Positions 18,162 to 28,657 of a stretch of DNA of 64,000 nt are shown here, one piece after another. Under the pieces are notes generated by a model. That model saw only the letters and a program-made list of their open reading frames with translations, made no database searches and had not been told where the DNA came from. The position numbers and the translations under genes were made by a program. Origin of the DNA: Minicystis rosea (GTDB lineage: Bacteria; Myxococcota_A; Polyangia; Polyangiales; Polyangiaceae); NCBI GenBank assembly GCA_001931535.1, contig CP016211.1:1330501-1394500 (forward strand). The letters are read 5' to 3'. How positions within the stretch are numbered: position 1 is the stretch's first letter; each line of letters begins with the position of its first letter.

Positions 18162-19109
18162 ATGGACGACAAGCTCGACGGCGTGACGACCTTCGTTCAG
18201 GTCGTCGAGTCCGGCAGCTTCACGTTGGCGGCCGAGCGCATGAACATGACGCGCTCGGCCGTGGGCAAGGTGATCACACGGCTGGAGAGGCGGCTCGGCG
18301 TGCGGTTGCTCCACCGCACGACGCGCAGCCAGAGCCTGACCGAGGACGGGCAGGCCTACTACGACCGCGCCGTGCGCGCGCTGGCCGAGATGGAGGCGGC
18401 CGAGTCCGATCTGGAGCTTGGCCGCCACGAGCCGCGCGGTCGACTACGCGTCAGCCTGCCGCTGGCCTTCGGGCATCACTGCGCAGCGCCGGTGCTGATG
18501 GAGCTCGCGCGCCGGCATCCTCGGCTGCAGATCGACATGTCCTTCACCGATCGCAAAGTGGACCTGCTCGAGGAGGGCTTCGATCTCGCGGTGCGCATCG
18601 GCAAGCTGCGCGACAGCGCCAGCCTGGCGGCGCGCCCGCTCGGGGTGCAGCAGGGGAGCATCGGCGCCGCGCCGGCCTACCTGGCGCAGCACGGCACGCC
18701 CACCACCGTGGAGGAGCTCGACGGGCACGCGTGCGTCGCCTATTCGCGCGCCGGCATGGCGCTCCCCTGGGACGTGCGCGACGCCGAGGGTCGGGTGCGG
18801 CAAGTGACGCTGAGACCGCGGCTGAGCCTGGATGACGTGCAGGCCATCGCCGCCGCAGGCGTCGCGGGCTTCGGGCTGGTGTGGCTGCCGAGCTGGTTGC
18901 TCGCGCGCTACGTGAAAAGCGGTGAGCTTTTGGCCGTGCTGGAGGGCTGGAACCTGGCGCGGCAAAAGATTCATGCGGTCTGGCCGCAGACACGATATCT
19001 GCCCGTGAAGACCCGCCACGCCGTCGACGCGCTGGTGGCCGGGATTCCCGCCATGCTCGCCGGCGCGCCCGCGCCGACGGGCAAGAAGGGTGGGCGATCG
19101 GCTCGCTGA
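18162..19109 (+). CDS. LysR-family transcriptional regulator
   Basis: 315 residues. The N-terminal winged helix is typical (FVQVVESGSFTLAAERMNMT, then SAVGKVITRLERRLGVRLLH). The type-2 periplasmic-binding-like effector domain follows. Divergent from the MFS gene and therefore its probable activator or repressor. The inducer is unknown. Confidence 0.9.
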   Translation: MDDKLDGVTTFVQVVESGSFTLAAERMNMTRSAVGKVITRLERRLGVRLLHRTTRSQSLTEDGQAYYDRAVRALAEMEAAESDLELGRHEPRGRLRVSLPLAFGHHCAAPVLMELARRHPRLQIDMSFTDRKVDLLEEGFDLAVRIGKLRDSASLAARPLGVQQGSIGAAPAYLAQHGTPTTVEELDGHACVAYSRAGMALPWDVRDAEGRVRQVTLRPRLSLDDVQAIAAAGVAGFGLVWLPSWLLARYVKSGELLAVLEGWNLARQKIHAVWPQTRYLPVKTRHAVDALVAGIPAMLAGAPAPTGKKGGRSAR

Positions 19110-19125
19110 CGGCAGGAGATACCGC

Positions 19126-19161
19126 GCGACCGCGAGCATGGCAGTCGCCCTGCGCGGTCGC
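19126..19161. terminator. Inverted repeat after LysR, possible terminator
   Basis: GCGACCGCG at 19126-19134 and its exact complement CGCGGTCGC at 19153-19161, separated by 18 bases. It lies just after the LysR stop. There is no T tract, so a rho-independent role is doubtful; it could also be a binding site. Confidence 0.3.
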
Positions 19162-19284
19162 CCGGCGGCCGATCGAGGTGAGCTCGGGATCGCTTGCGGG
19201 AGCCGTCGTCCAGAGCGACGGTGACATGGGCGCCGCCAGCACCTGCATCCGCGATGACTCCGTGGCGTGCACGGAGGCTCTGCC

Positions 19285-19815
19285 ATGTCGATCGAACGGT
19301 ATGTCGACCAGGTCATTGACTTCGTTCGCATGCACCAAGCCTTCACGGCGCCGATCGCGTTCGGGCTCGCGTTCGGGGAGTCGCTCGCCTTCATTTCCCT
19401 GCTGATCCCGGCCTCGGCGGCGCTCGTGGGCATCGGCGCGCTCATCCGTGTGAGTGGGCTCGATTTCTGGTCGACCTGGATCGCGGCCGCGCTCGGCGCC
19501 GCGCTGGGCGATTGGCTCTCCTATTGGCTCGGTCGAAGGTTCGAGCACGACGTCGCGCGCATGTGGCCTCTCTCGCGTCATCCAGATCTGATTTCGCGCG
19601 GCGAGGCCTTCTTGAAGAAATGGGGCATGCCGGGCATCTTCATCGGCCGCTTCTTCGGGCCGTTGCGAGCGTCCGTGCCCTTGGTTGCGGGCATCTTCTC
19701 CATGCCATCCAGGCCTTTTCAGCTCGCCAATTTCACGTCGGCATTCGTATGGTCCGCCGCCCTGCTGACGATCGGCGACGTGGTCTCGAAGGTCATTGGG
19801 TTCCTCTGGCGGTAG
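19285..19815 (+). CDS. DedA-family membrane protein
   Basis: 176 residues from the ATG at 19285, preceded by GGAGG at 7 bases. DedA/VTT hallmarks: an early acidic residue in the re-entrant region (AFGESLAF), GAALGDWLSYWLGR, and the conserved stretch GRFFGPLRASVPLVAG. By family it is an inner-membrane undecaprenyl-phosphate or phospholipid translocase or scramblase. About five hydrophobic segments. Confidence 0.85.
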   Translation: MSIERYVDQVIDFVRMHQAFTAPIAFGLAFGESLAFISLLIPASAALVGIGALIRVSGLDFWSTWIAAALGAALGDWLSYWLGRRFEHDVARMWPLSRHPDLISRGEAFLKKWGMPGIFIGRFFGPLRASVPLVAGIFSMPSRPFQLANFTSAFVWSAALLTIGDVVSKVIGFLWR

Positions 19816-19922
19816 CTCTCTCAGCTCTACCTGATGGAGCGCTCCCTCACTGCTCGGCCGAGCGCCTCCCGTCGTGCTCTCCTCCGCCGGGTGGGGGAAC
19901 GACGCTTGCAGCCTGTCATGGC

Positions 19923-20249
19923 ATGGATCGCTCCCACGAAAACCTCTTCGATACCGAAGCCGTCAGCCGTCCTCTGAGCGAGCGGGGCCATGCTCAAAGG
20001 AGCACTTCGTCCGCCGCGGCTCGGGGGCCAGCCGAGCAATTGGAGCAGAGCAAGGAGCGGCTCGCGCGCGATCTCGTCCAGGCGAAGGCGAAGGTGCACC
20101 GGGTCGAGAGCACCGCGTGGAAGGTCGTGCGGAATACCAGTGTGGTGGCCGCCCTGCTCCTCGGCGTGGGCGTCGTGGCGATGTCGGTGCGCGCCGCGCG
20201 GCACCGCAGGCGGCAGAGGTTCTGGCGAAGCGTGCGGAGCGCCTGGTGA
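19923..20249 (+). CDS. Small single-span membrane protein
   Basis: 108 residues: a charged helical N-terminal half (EQLEQSKERLARDLVQAK), one transmembrane helix (VVAALLLGVGVVAMSV) and a basic tail. The layout resembles DUF3618-like small envelope proteins. The stop TGA overlaps the ATG of the next gene (ATGA shifted), indicating coupling with the SPW-repeat protein. Confidence 0.6.
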   Translation: MDRSHENLFDTEAVSRPLSERGHAQRSTSSAAARGPAEQLEQSKERLARDLVQAKAKVHRVESTAWKVVRNTSVVAALLLGVGVVAMSVRAARHRRRQRFWRSVRSAW

Positions 20250-20593
20250 TGCGCGGCGGACAGGCTACCTCGCGCGGCCTATTCGTGGCCGCGCGGCTCG
20301 CGAGCATCGTCCTCGGCGTCTGGCTCGTCATCTCCGTCTTCGCCTGGCCGCACAGCGATGCCCAGCGGACGAATGCCTTGATCCTCGGCGTCCTCTGCGT
20401 CGTCTTCGCGCTCATCGCGTTCTACGACCCCGTGGTGCGCTATCTGAATACGGTGCTCGCGATCTGGCTCTTCATCTCGGTTTGGGCGCTTCGATCCCTC
20501 AGCCTGGGGACGATGTGGAACAACGCGCTCGTGGCGATTGCGCTCTTCTTCATCTCGCTCCTGCCGCTTCAGACCAGCGCCACGGATACCTGA
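20249..20593 (+). CDS. SPW-repeat membrane protein
   Basis: 114 residues with four hydrophobic segments. Two copies of the SPW-type repeat are visible: VLGVWLVISVFAW and VLAIWLFISVWAL. SPW proteins are small inner-membrane proteins of unknown function. It starts within the stop of the preceding small membrane protein gene and converges on the cytochrome oxidase operon. Confidence 0.75.
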   Translation: MRGGQATSRGLFVAARLASIVLGVWLVISVFAWPHSDAQRTNALILGVLCVVFALIAFYDPVVRYLNTVLAIWLFISVWALRSLSLGTMWNNALVAIALFFISLLPLQTSATDT

Positions 20594-20684
20594 GCGTGGC
20601 GGGCACCAACGTTCCTCCTACTGCGGTATCGTTCGCACGGACGCTGGCCATGGATCGGTGACGTCGATCACGCCACGCGTGCGT

Positions 20685-21086
20685 CTATCCGCCGTTCGGC
20701 AACGGCTCCGGCGGCGGCCCCGCCGTACCGCCGGGCGGTGGCGGCTGAAGGCGTGGCTCCAACGGCGTGGCCTCGGGCAGCGGTGCGGGCGGGAACGTGT
20801 GCCGCGTCAGGACATCGGTGGCCACGAGCGCAAGAAGCAGCCCCATGAGCCCGACGGCCACGATCAAAGCGAAGGCGTTGATGAACTTCTGCTCCAGGAG
20901 GTGCATGAAGAAGAGCAGGACGAGCAAGCTCTTCACGACGGCGATGAGCAGCGCGATCGGCATCTCCCACGAGCCGGTGTGCACGTACGAGAGCCCGAAC
21001 GACAAGAGCGTGAACGCGAGGAGCGCGAGCCACGTCATGAGGTAACGAGTCCAGGGCGCGTGCTCCGCGACGTGCTCTCGAGGCAT
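20685..21086 (-). CDS. ctaF: Cytochrome c oxidase subunit IV
   Basis: 133 residues with three transmembrane helices (TWLALLAFTLLSFGLSYV; ALLIAVVKSLLVLLFFMHLL; FALIVAVGLMGLLLALVATD) and a Pro-rich tail. Size, topology and position match the small COX4-type subunit of caa3 oxidases. It is the last gene of the respiratory operon and assists assembly or stability of the oxidase. Confidence 0.82.
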   Translation of the reverse strand: MPREHVAEHAPWTRYLMTWLALLAFTLLSFGLSYVHTGSWEMPIALLIAVVKSLLVLLFFMHLLEQKFINAFALIVAVGLMGLLLALVATDVLTRHTFPPAPLPEATPLEPRLQPPPPGGTAGPPPEPLPNGG

Positions 21087-21104
21087 GTCCGTCTCCTCTC
21101 GCCG

Positions 21105-21743
21105 TCACCGGCGGGTCAGATACAAAAGGGGCCAGAGGAAGATCCAGATGATGTCGACGAGGTGCCAATAGAGGCCGCTGAGCTCGACGGGTGTCTCGTT
21201 GTAGGACCAATACCGCTTCTTCCAACAACCCCAGGCGACGCCGGCGAGCAGGCCGGCGCCCACCACCACATGGAGGCCGTGGAGCGCGGTCATGGCGAAA
21301 TAGAGGGTGAACGCCATCTGAGCTCCATACGTGGGCAGCTCGGCGAAGCGGTAGGCGCCGGCGGGGAAGATCCCTTCTCGAAAGTGCTCGGCGTACTCGA
21401 TCCCTTTGAGGACCAAGAACAGAATGCCGATGGCGACGCTCACCGCGAGGAGGACCGCCGCGCGGCGCGGGTGGCTCGCGCGCACGGCGTGGACCGACAT
21501 GGCGACGGTGAAGCTGCTCGTGATGAGGATGACCGTCATGATGGTGCCGATGGCGATGTCGTTGTGCGCCACGGCCGCGGCGAAGTCGTGCGGGTAGAGC
21601 GCGCGATACGCCGTGTAGAGCGCGAAGAGCCCGGTGAAGAGGAGCAGCTCGCTCGCGAGGAAGATCCACATCCCGAGACGCGCGGCGTGCGTCTGCTTCT
21701 CGAGATCGGCGAACTGCTCATGCAGGCGGCGAGGTTCTCGCAC
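21105..21743 (-). CDS. ctaE: Cytochrome c oxidase subunit III
   Basis: 212 residues, five transmembrane helices as in bacterial five-helix subunit III. Conserved features include GMWIFLASELLLFTGLF near the start, GLHVVVGAGLL and YWHLVDIIWIFLWPLLYL at the end. A GTG start at 21743 overlaps the end of ctaD by 26 bases. Part of the inner-membrane caa3 oxygen reductase. Confidence 0.92.
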   Translation of the reverse strand: MREPRRLHEQFADLEKQTHAARLGMWIFLASELLLFTGLFALYTAYRALYPHDFAAAVAHNDIAIGTIMTVILITSSFTVAMSVHAVRASHPRRAAVLLAVSVAIGILFLVLKGIEYAEHFREGIFPAGAYRFAELPTYGAQMAFTLYFAMTALHGLHVVVGAGLLAGVAWGCWKKRYWSYNETPVELSGLYWHLVDIIWIFLWPLLYLTRR

Positions 21744-23370
21744 GGGCGGTATCCTCCGAGAGATCGAAGTCGTATGGACCGCAGTCGACGACCGGCGGTG
21801 CGGGGAAGTTGTGTTTGAGCGGCAAGGCGCCCTCCGTCATCCACTCGAGCGTGCGCCCGTTCCACGGGTTCGGGCCCGCCTTCGGCCCCCACTTGAGCGC
21901 GATCACGAGGTTGCCCAGCGAGACGAAGAGCGCGGACGCGAGCAGGTAGGCGCCGCCGGTGGCGAGCACGTGGAGCCATTGATATTCGGGCGGGTAGCTG
22001 TAATAGCGACGCGGCATTCCCATGTTCCCGAGGAGGAACTGGGGAAAGAACGTGAGGAAGAAGCCGAGGAAAACGGCCGACGCGGAGAGGAGCCCGACGC
22101 GCTCCGAGTACAGCCTCCCGAACATCTTCGGGAACCAGTAATAGGCCGCCGCGAGGAACATGGTGAGGGTGCCACCCACCATGATGAAGTGGAAATGGGC
22201 CACCACGAAGTAGGTGTCGTGCCAATGCACGTCGAGCGACTGCGTCGCCACGGCGACGCCCGTCATCCCGCCAAAGACGAACAGAAAGAGGAAGGCGATG
22301 AAATAGAGGAGCGGCGTATTGAACTTGATCGCGCCGCCATAGAGCGTGGCGACCCAGGTGTACACCTTGATGGCCGAAAAGAGGGCCACGAACATCGAGA
22401 GCACGCCGAAGACGTCGGCGGCGAGCTCGCTCATTCCGGCCACGAACATGTGATGTCCCCAGGTCGTGAAGCCGACGAAGGCGATCCCCAGCGAAGATAT
22501 CGCGATGGCCCAGTACGAGGCGGGACGCTTCTGGGCGTAGGTGCAGACGACCTCGCTGACGACACCGAACGCCGGCAGGATCATGATGTAGACGGCCGGG
22601 TGCGAGTAGAACCAGAACAGGTGCTGGAAGAGCACCGGATCCCCGCCGAAGCGCGCGTCGAAGATGCCGAGCGAGGTCAGGTGATCGATGCCGATGAGCA
22701 GGACGGAGAGGCCGAGGACCGGCGTGGCGAGGAGCAGGATGATGCTGGTCGCGTAAATCCCCCAGACGAAGAGCGGCAGTCGGCTCCAGGTGAGCCCTGA
22801 CGCGCGCATGGTGTGCGTCGTGACGATGAAGTTGACGGCCGTCATGATCGACGAGACCCCGACGACGAAGATCCCGAACACGACCGGGAAGAGCGCCATC
22901 GGCGTCTTCAGGCTGTAGGTCGGATAGAACGTCCAGCCGGTGTCCGTGCCGCCCGCGATCATGCCCCCGATGGTGATCACCGCCCCGGCGCAATAGACGT
23001 AGAAGCTCATCAGGTTGAGGCGGGGAAACGCGAGATCCTTGGCGCCCAGCATGATCGGCAGCACGAAGTTGCCGAAGGCGTTGGGGATCGATGGGATCAT
23101 GAAGAGCCAAACCATGGTCACGCCGTGCAGCGTGAACATGCGATTGTAGGTCGCGGCGCTGATGATGGTTCGATCGGGCGTGAGCAGCTCCGTTCGCAGG
23201 ATCAGCGCGAACACGCCGCCGAAGAAGAGCATCAGCAGGATGACGGCGTAGAACATGAGCCCGATCCGCTTGTGATCGGTCGTGAGGAGCCAACCGCGCA
23301 CGCTCCGATCCACGTGCAGATAGTCGGGCTCCCAATGAGGCTCCGGCGGAGCTTGGATGTCGTCGTTCAT
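21718..23370 (-). CDS. ctaD: Cytochrome c oxidase subunit I, A2-type
   Basis: 550 residues, about 12 helices. Heme and CuB ligands: His in TLHGVTM, His in YSHPAVY with the cross-linked Tyr, the HH of WGHHMF, and HFHF near residue 400. The D-channel Glu of A1 oxidases is replaced by the YSHPAV motif, the mark of A2-type oxidases such as that of Rhodothermus marinus. It catalyses O2 reduction to water with proton pumping. Starts at an ATGA overlap with ctaC. Confidence 0.95.
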   Translation of the reverse strand: MNDDIQAPPEPHWEPDYLHVDRSVRGWLLTTDHKRIGLMFYAVILLMLFFGGVFALILRTELLTPDRTIISAATYNRMFTLHGVTMVWLFMIPSIPNAFGNFVLPIMLGAKDLAFPRLNLMSFYVYCAGAVITIGGMIAGGTDTGWTFYPTYSLKTPMALFPVVFGIFVVGVSSIMTAVNFIVTTHTMRASGLTWSRLPLFVWGIYATSIILLLATPVLGLSVLLIGIDHLTSLGIFDARFGGDPVLFQHLFWFYSHPAVYIMILPAFGVVSEVVCTYAQKRPASYWAIAISSLGIAFVGFTTWGHHMFVAGMSELAADVFGVLSMFVALFSAIKVYTWVATLYGGAIKFNTPLLYFIAFLFLFVFGGMTGVAVATQSLDVHWHDTYFVVAHFHFIMVGGTLTMFLAAAYYWFPKMFGRLYSERVGLLSASAVFLGFFLTFFPQFLLGNMGMPRRYYSYPPEYQWLHVLATGGAYLLASALFVSLGNLVIALKWGPKAGPNPWNGRTLEWMTEGALPLKHNFPAPPVVDCGPYDFDLSEDTARARTSPPA

Positions 23371-24596
23371 CGATGGCCCTCTTCGGATCGCTCCCGGCGG
23401 CCTCCGGCGGGGGCTCGCAGCGGAGGCTCGAGCTGGTTCATCGCTGGATCACGGCGCCCGCCTCCGATGGGCCCTTCCGCCTTTCCACCGCTCGGCGGCG
23501 CCGGCCGCACCGGGCCGGTACGCGAGAAGGGCGGCCCCTCGGGCGTGGGGGTCCGCGAGCCCGGCTTCGGCGCGACGTAACGCAGAAATCGGATGTACTC
23601 GACGATGGCCGCGACTTGTGCGGGCTCCAGTCGGCCGAGGAACGATGGCATCACCGGTTGGAAGCCGAGGTGAAGCTTCGCCAGCGGATCCATCATCGAC
23701 TCGGTGATGTACGCATCGTCGGCCACCACGTTGCCGCCTCCTTCCAGCGGAACGGTGGACATGTAGAGTCCGGCCCAGGTCGGACCGATGTGAGGTGTCC
23801 CGTCGGGCGTGTGGCACCGCAGACAACCCTCCTCGGCGGCGACGTTCTCGCCGACCCGCGCGAGGCTGAGCGGCTCGCGCGGCGTTCCTTCCCCCGGCGC
23901 GCTCGGGGGCACGTAGTGCTGGCCGGCGATCCCGGCGCCTACACCGCGATTGGCGAGCCAGCGTGCGAAGTCGGCAGGGTCGAGCGCGATGACCTCGCCG
24001 CGCATGACGGAGTGCTCCGTCCCGCAGTATTCGGCGCAGAGGATGGGATAGGAGCCCGGCTCCGTCGCTTCGAACCACAGCGTCGTGTAGCGGCCCGGGA
24101 GGACATCGTATTTGAGACGGAACGCGGGGACGTAGAAGCTGTGGATCACGTCCCTCGAGGTCATGATGAGCTTCACCGGCTGCCGCGCAGGCACGTAGAG
24201 CGTGGCTATCGAGCTCGGGCCTTCCGGATAGGCGAACTTCCACATCCACTGTTTCCCGGTGACGTACACCACGGTCGCGTTCTCCGGAGCGACGCGGATG
24301 CGCACGTATTGCCGCAGGCCGACGATCCAGAAGATCAGGAACACGACCGCGAGCGTCACGATCATGCCGACCTCGAAGAACATCGGAGGTCGCTTGGTCG
24401 CGCCGCGGAAACCGGCGCGGACGTCCGCGTCGCGCCGCCGGTAGCGGATCATGAAGTATGCGGCGAACATCGCGACGGCCGTGGCGCCCGCCATCGTCAC
24501 CGAGATGACGAAGTAATGGAGGACGTCGAGCTCCATCGCAATCGACGACCGCTGCAGGGGTAAGAAGAGAATCCGCCGCAGGAGCTCGTTCACCAT
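23367..24596 (-). CDS. ctaC: Cytochrome c oxidase subunit II with fused cytochrome c
   Basis: 409 residues. Two N-terminal helices anchor a periplasmic cupredoxin. CuA ligands are visible: His152, Cys187, Cys191, His195 and Met198. A C-terminal cytochrome c domain has its heme site CLRCH at 258-262 and an axial Met in QPVMPSF. This fusion defines a caa3-type enzyme. GGGGAGG precedes the ATG at 24596. A long Pro/Gly/Arg tail of about 50 residues is unusual. Confidence 0.95.
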   Translation of the reverse strand: MVNELLRRILFLPLQRSSIAMELDVLHYFVISVTMAGATAVAMFAAYFMIRYRRRDADVRAGFRGATKRPPMFFEVGMIVTLAVVFLIFWIVGLRQYVRIRVAPENATVVYVTGKQWMWKFAYPEGPSSIATLYVPARQPVKLIMTSRDVIHSFYVPAFRLKYDVLPGRYTTLWFEATEPGSYPILCAEYCGTEHSVMRGEVIALDPADFARWLANRGVGAGIAGQHYVPPSAPGEGTPREPLSLARVGENVAAEEGCLRCHTPDGTPHIGPTWAGLYMSTVPLEGGGNVVADDAYITESMMDPLAKLHLGFQPVMPSFLGRLEPAQVAAIVEYIRFLRYVAPKPGSRTPTPEGPPFSRTGPVRPAPPSGGKAEGPIGGGRRDPAMNQLEPPLRAPAGGRRERSEEGHR

Positions 24597-24615
24597 GGCT
24601 GCCTCCCCGCCGCGA

Positions 24616-24984
24616 TCAGCGCGCGTGCTCCTTCACCACGAGCTCGATCGCGTCGTCGATGGGAATGCTCACGATCCCCCGCTCGCGATCCACGACGCCG
24701 AAGCGCTCGAGCTCTCCCCGCTGCGCGTCGAAGAGATCCTGGCCGACGCGAACGCCGCCGAAGAGCTCTTGTTGGACCATCCCGACTTCGCGCCTCGGCC
24801 CGAGGCTCCTTTCGGGGAAGACACGTGAGGGGCGCAGCGCGGATTCGCCCGACTCCATCGCGGTCCAGGCCCACACGATCAGGACGCCGGCGATGGCGAG
24901 CATGGCGAGGAACGCCAAGGTGACGCGCCCCCAAGGGATCTCGTCCTCCTCTTGACGGACTTCGCGGTGACGATACCGGAACAT
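24616..24984 (-). CDS. Small membrane protein of the respiratory operon
   Basis: 122 residues: a charged N-terminus (MFRYRHREVRQEEDEI), one transmembrane helix (LAFLAMLAIAGVLIVWAW), then a soluble domain of about 75 residues. It starts at an ATGA overlap with actF and precedes ctaC, where many such loci carry a SCO copper chaperone. It has no Cys, so it is not a SCO substitute. I do not recognise the family; a role in linking complex III to the oxidase is speculation. Confidence 0.8.
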   Translation of the reverse strand: MFRYRHREVRQEEDEIPWGRVTLAFLAMLAIAGVLIVWAWTAMESGESALRPSRVFPERSLGPRREVGMVQQELFGGVRVGQDLFDAQRGELERFGVVDRERGIVSIPIDDAIELVVKEHAR

Positions 24985-26165
24985 CACACGCTCCTGTAGG
25001 CGAACGCCTCGTCGATGCGCGGATCCTGAATCGGGACGATGGGCCGGCCGCGCAGACGCCACGCGGCGAACGCGACCGAGAGACCACCCACGAGCGCGAG
25101 CGTGGCGAAGTCGAGCCAGTGATACGGGAAGCCGCGGCGGTGGAGCGCCGGTATCACGAGCCAGTGAACATCGATGTACGTGGCGACGATGATCCAGATG
25201 GCCATTCCCGTGAGCTGGCGAGGTCTTCGCTTGATGCGATACGGCATCAGCAGAATGAACGGGACGATGAACCGCGCGAAGACCAGAAGCATGGTGGGCG
25301 CCCGCCACGGCCCTTCCCAGCGATCGAGGAAGTACGCGACCTCGTCCGGTTTGTTCGCCATCCAGATGATCATGAATTGGAAGAAGGCGGCGTAGGCCCA
25401 AAAGATCGTGAACGCGAGGAGCAGCCGCCCGAGCGCGTAGTAGTGCGAGGCGTCGAGCCCGGGGAGGTAGCCGCTCCGCTGTGCGGCATAGGCGAGGCTC
25501 GTGAGCAGGGCGAGGGCGCCCACGAACCCGGTCGCGAAGACATAGACCGGGAACATGGTCGAATACCACGTCGCCTCGACCGACATCAGCCAGTCGAACG
25601 ACGAGAACACGATGGTGATCGCGACGACGGGAAGCGCGAAGCCGCTCAGCACGTACATCTTCTCGCTCGCGCCTTCGCGTGGGGCGCGGTCCTGCTCGAA
25701 CGACCATCGCCGGAGCACGGCCGCGAGGCCGATCCAGATCGCGAAGTAGATCGCGGCGCGCACGACGAAGAAGCCTGGGTTGAGATACGCGGCCTTGTGC
25801 TCGATGACGTGGCGCGCGTGCTCGTCGGCGACCTGCTCGGGATGCACCCAGGGAAAGAGCATCGGGAGGGCAGGGATGATGGGGAGGAAGAGCACGGCGA
25901 GCAGCGGTAAAGGCGCCACCATCGTTTCGAGGAGGCGGCGGACCGCGATGGGCCAGCCGGCGCGCATCGCATGACAACTGAGCAGGAGGACGAGCGCGCC
26001 GACGGCCAGGCACACGGCGCAGCTCCACGCGGCGAGGTACGATGCGGCGAGCCGGCGGACATCGACGAACGCGCCGAGGACGACCACGAGGGCGCCCACG
26101 GCGGCGAACACGAGCGCTGTCCGGATCACCCGCGCGCCGTCGAACTCGGCAGTTCGTTCTTTCAT
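24984..26165 (-). CDS. actF: Alternative complex III subunit ActF (NrfD-like)
   Basis: 393 residues with about ten transmembrane helices, NrfD/PsrC-like. Recognisable family stretches include FSSFDWLMSVEATWYSTMFP and FFQFMIIWMANKPDE. ActF is one of the two quinol-side integral-membrane subunits of alternative complex III. It overlaps actE upstream and the small 122-residue gene downstream. Confidence 0.9.
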   Translation of the reverse strand: MKERTAEFDGARVIRTALVFAAVGALVVVLGAFVDVRRLAASYLAAWSCAVCLAVGALVLLLSCHAMRAGWPIAVRRLLETMVAPLPLLAVLFLPIIPALPMLFPWVHPEQVADEHARHVIEHKAAYLNPGFFVVRAAIYFAIWIGLAAVLRRWSFEQDRAPREGASEKMYVLSGFALPVVAITIVFSSFDWLMSVEATWYSTMFPVYVFATGFVGALALLTSLAYAAQRSGYLPGLDASHYYALGRLLLAFTIFWAYAAFFQFMIIWMANKPDEVAYFLDRWEGPWRAPTMLLVFARFIVPFILLMPYRIKRRPRQLTGMAIWIIVATYIDVHWLVIPALHRRGFPYHWLDFATLALVGGLSVAFAAWRLRGRPIVPIQDPRIDEAFAYRSV

Positions 26166-26758
26166 CGCAGGACCTCTTCGGCCCGAGCCTTGAGCTCGGG
26201 CGGCAAGGCGCCCACGTCGATGGCGCGGCTCTTCTGCAGGGCCTCGACGTAGGCGACGACCGCCCAGCGATCTTCGATGGCGGGCAGCTCGTCCGCGTAC
26301 CGCGGCATCATGCCGTAACCTTCCGAGATGACCTGGTAAATCCTCCCAGGGGCGAAGCTCCGCGCTGCCTCGCCGACGAGCGAGGGCGGCAAGCGCAACA
26401 TCATGTTGGTGGCCACGCGCGACTCACCGTTACCGAGGATCCCGTGACACGGGGCGCAGAAGGTCTCGAATCGCTGGCGGCCCCGTCGCACGAACGGGGC
26501 TGTCACGCGAATCGGGATCCGCGCGAGATATTGCCCGTTGGCGATTCCACTCGTGGTGCCGGGGCGCCCCGTCATCCGCCCCTGCGCCACGGTGCCTTCG
26601 GGCGGGCGCTGCATGGCGCGGCCGTCGGGGAAATACTCGCTCGGCTCCCAGAGGCCATATTTCTCCTGGCGAACCATCCGCTCGAAATCCGGCTCGGGGA
26701 GGACCTTTTCGCGGCACCCGGCGAAGAGGAGAAGCGCCAATGGCAGCATCGCCTTCAT
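26162..26758 (-). CDS. actE: Alternative complex III subunit ActE, monoheme cytochrome c lipoprotein
   Basis: 198 residues from the ATG at 26758. The lipobox is FAGC with Cys15, and the heme c site CAPCH spans 100-104. The likely axial ligand is Met in YGMMPRYADELP. It carries electrons out of the complex on the periplasmic face, probably to the heme c of CtaC. The start overlaps the actD stop (ATGA). Confidence 0.92.
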   Translation of the reverse strand: MKAMLPLALLLFAGCREKVLPEPDFERMVRQEKYGLWEPSEYFPDGRAMQRPPEGTVAQGRMTGRPGTTSGIANGQYLARIPIRVTAPFVRRGRQRFETFCAPCHGILGNGESRVATNMMLRLPPSLVGEAARSFAPGRIYQVISEGYGMMPRYADELPAIEDRWAVVAYVEALQKSRAIDVGALPPELKARAEEVLR

Positions 26759-27291
26759 GGCTCCTCCCGTCTCGTCGCCACGATCACGCGCGCGGCGCCG
26801 AGCTCTCGGAGATCGCTTTCCGCCTGGACGCGCGTGAACGACGGATCGGCGGCGTCGATGCCGACCAGGAACCGATCGAGCGTGGCCCGCGTGAACCCCG
26901 GCGCGTCGAAGAGGGGGAGATACAACCTCGGCAGCTCCGTCAGGTAGAAGCCGATGAGCACACCGAAGATGGCGGCGGCGAGCACGCCCATCTCGAACGT
27001 GATGGGGATGAACGCCGGCGCCGAGTGGGGTGGGCGTCCTCCGACGTTGAGCGGATAGTCGTACGCGTTGCAAAACCACTGGATGAAGTAGCCGCCGGCC
27101 GCCCCGAGGATCGCGAATGGCAACACCCTCCAGTTGAGCGTGGAGCGCGGGAGGCCCAGGGCCTCGTCGAGCCCCTTCACCGGATAAGGGGTGAACGCGT
27201 CCATGCGCTGCCAGCCACGACGCTTGAGCTCGTGGATCGCTCGAATCAGCGCTTCTGGATCCTCGAATTCTCCGAGCACGCCGGTCTCCAT
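26755..27291 (-). CDS. actD: Alternative complex III subunit ActD (DUF3341)
   Basis: 178 residues. It starts METGVLGEFEDPEALIRAI, with the family phrase MDAFTPYPVKGLDEALGL, then two transmembrane helices. Matches DUF3341, the ActD subunit. It lies one base after actC ends and overlaps actE, as expected in the operon. Confidence 0.92.
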   Translation of the reverse strand: METGVLGEFEDPEALIRAIHELKRRGWQRMDAFTPYPVKGLDEALGLPRSTLNWRVLPFAILGAAGGYFIQWFCNAYDYPLNVGGRPPHSAPAFIPITFEMGVLAAAIFGVLIGFYLTELPRLYLPLFDAPGFTRATLDRFLVGIDAADPSFTRVQAESDLRELGAARVIVATRREEP

Positions 27292-27292
27292 C

Positions 27293-28654
<1,362 letters not shown>

Positions 28655-28657
28655 GGC

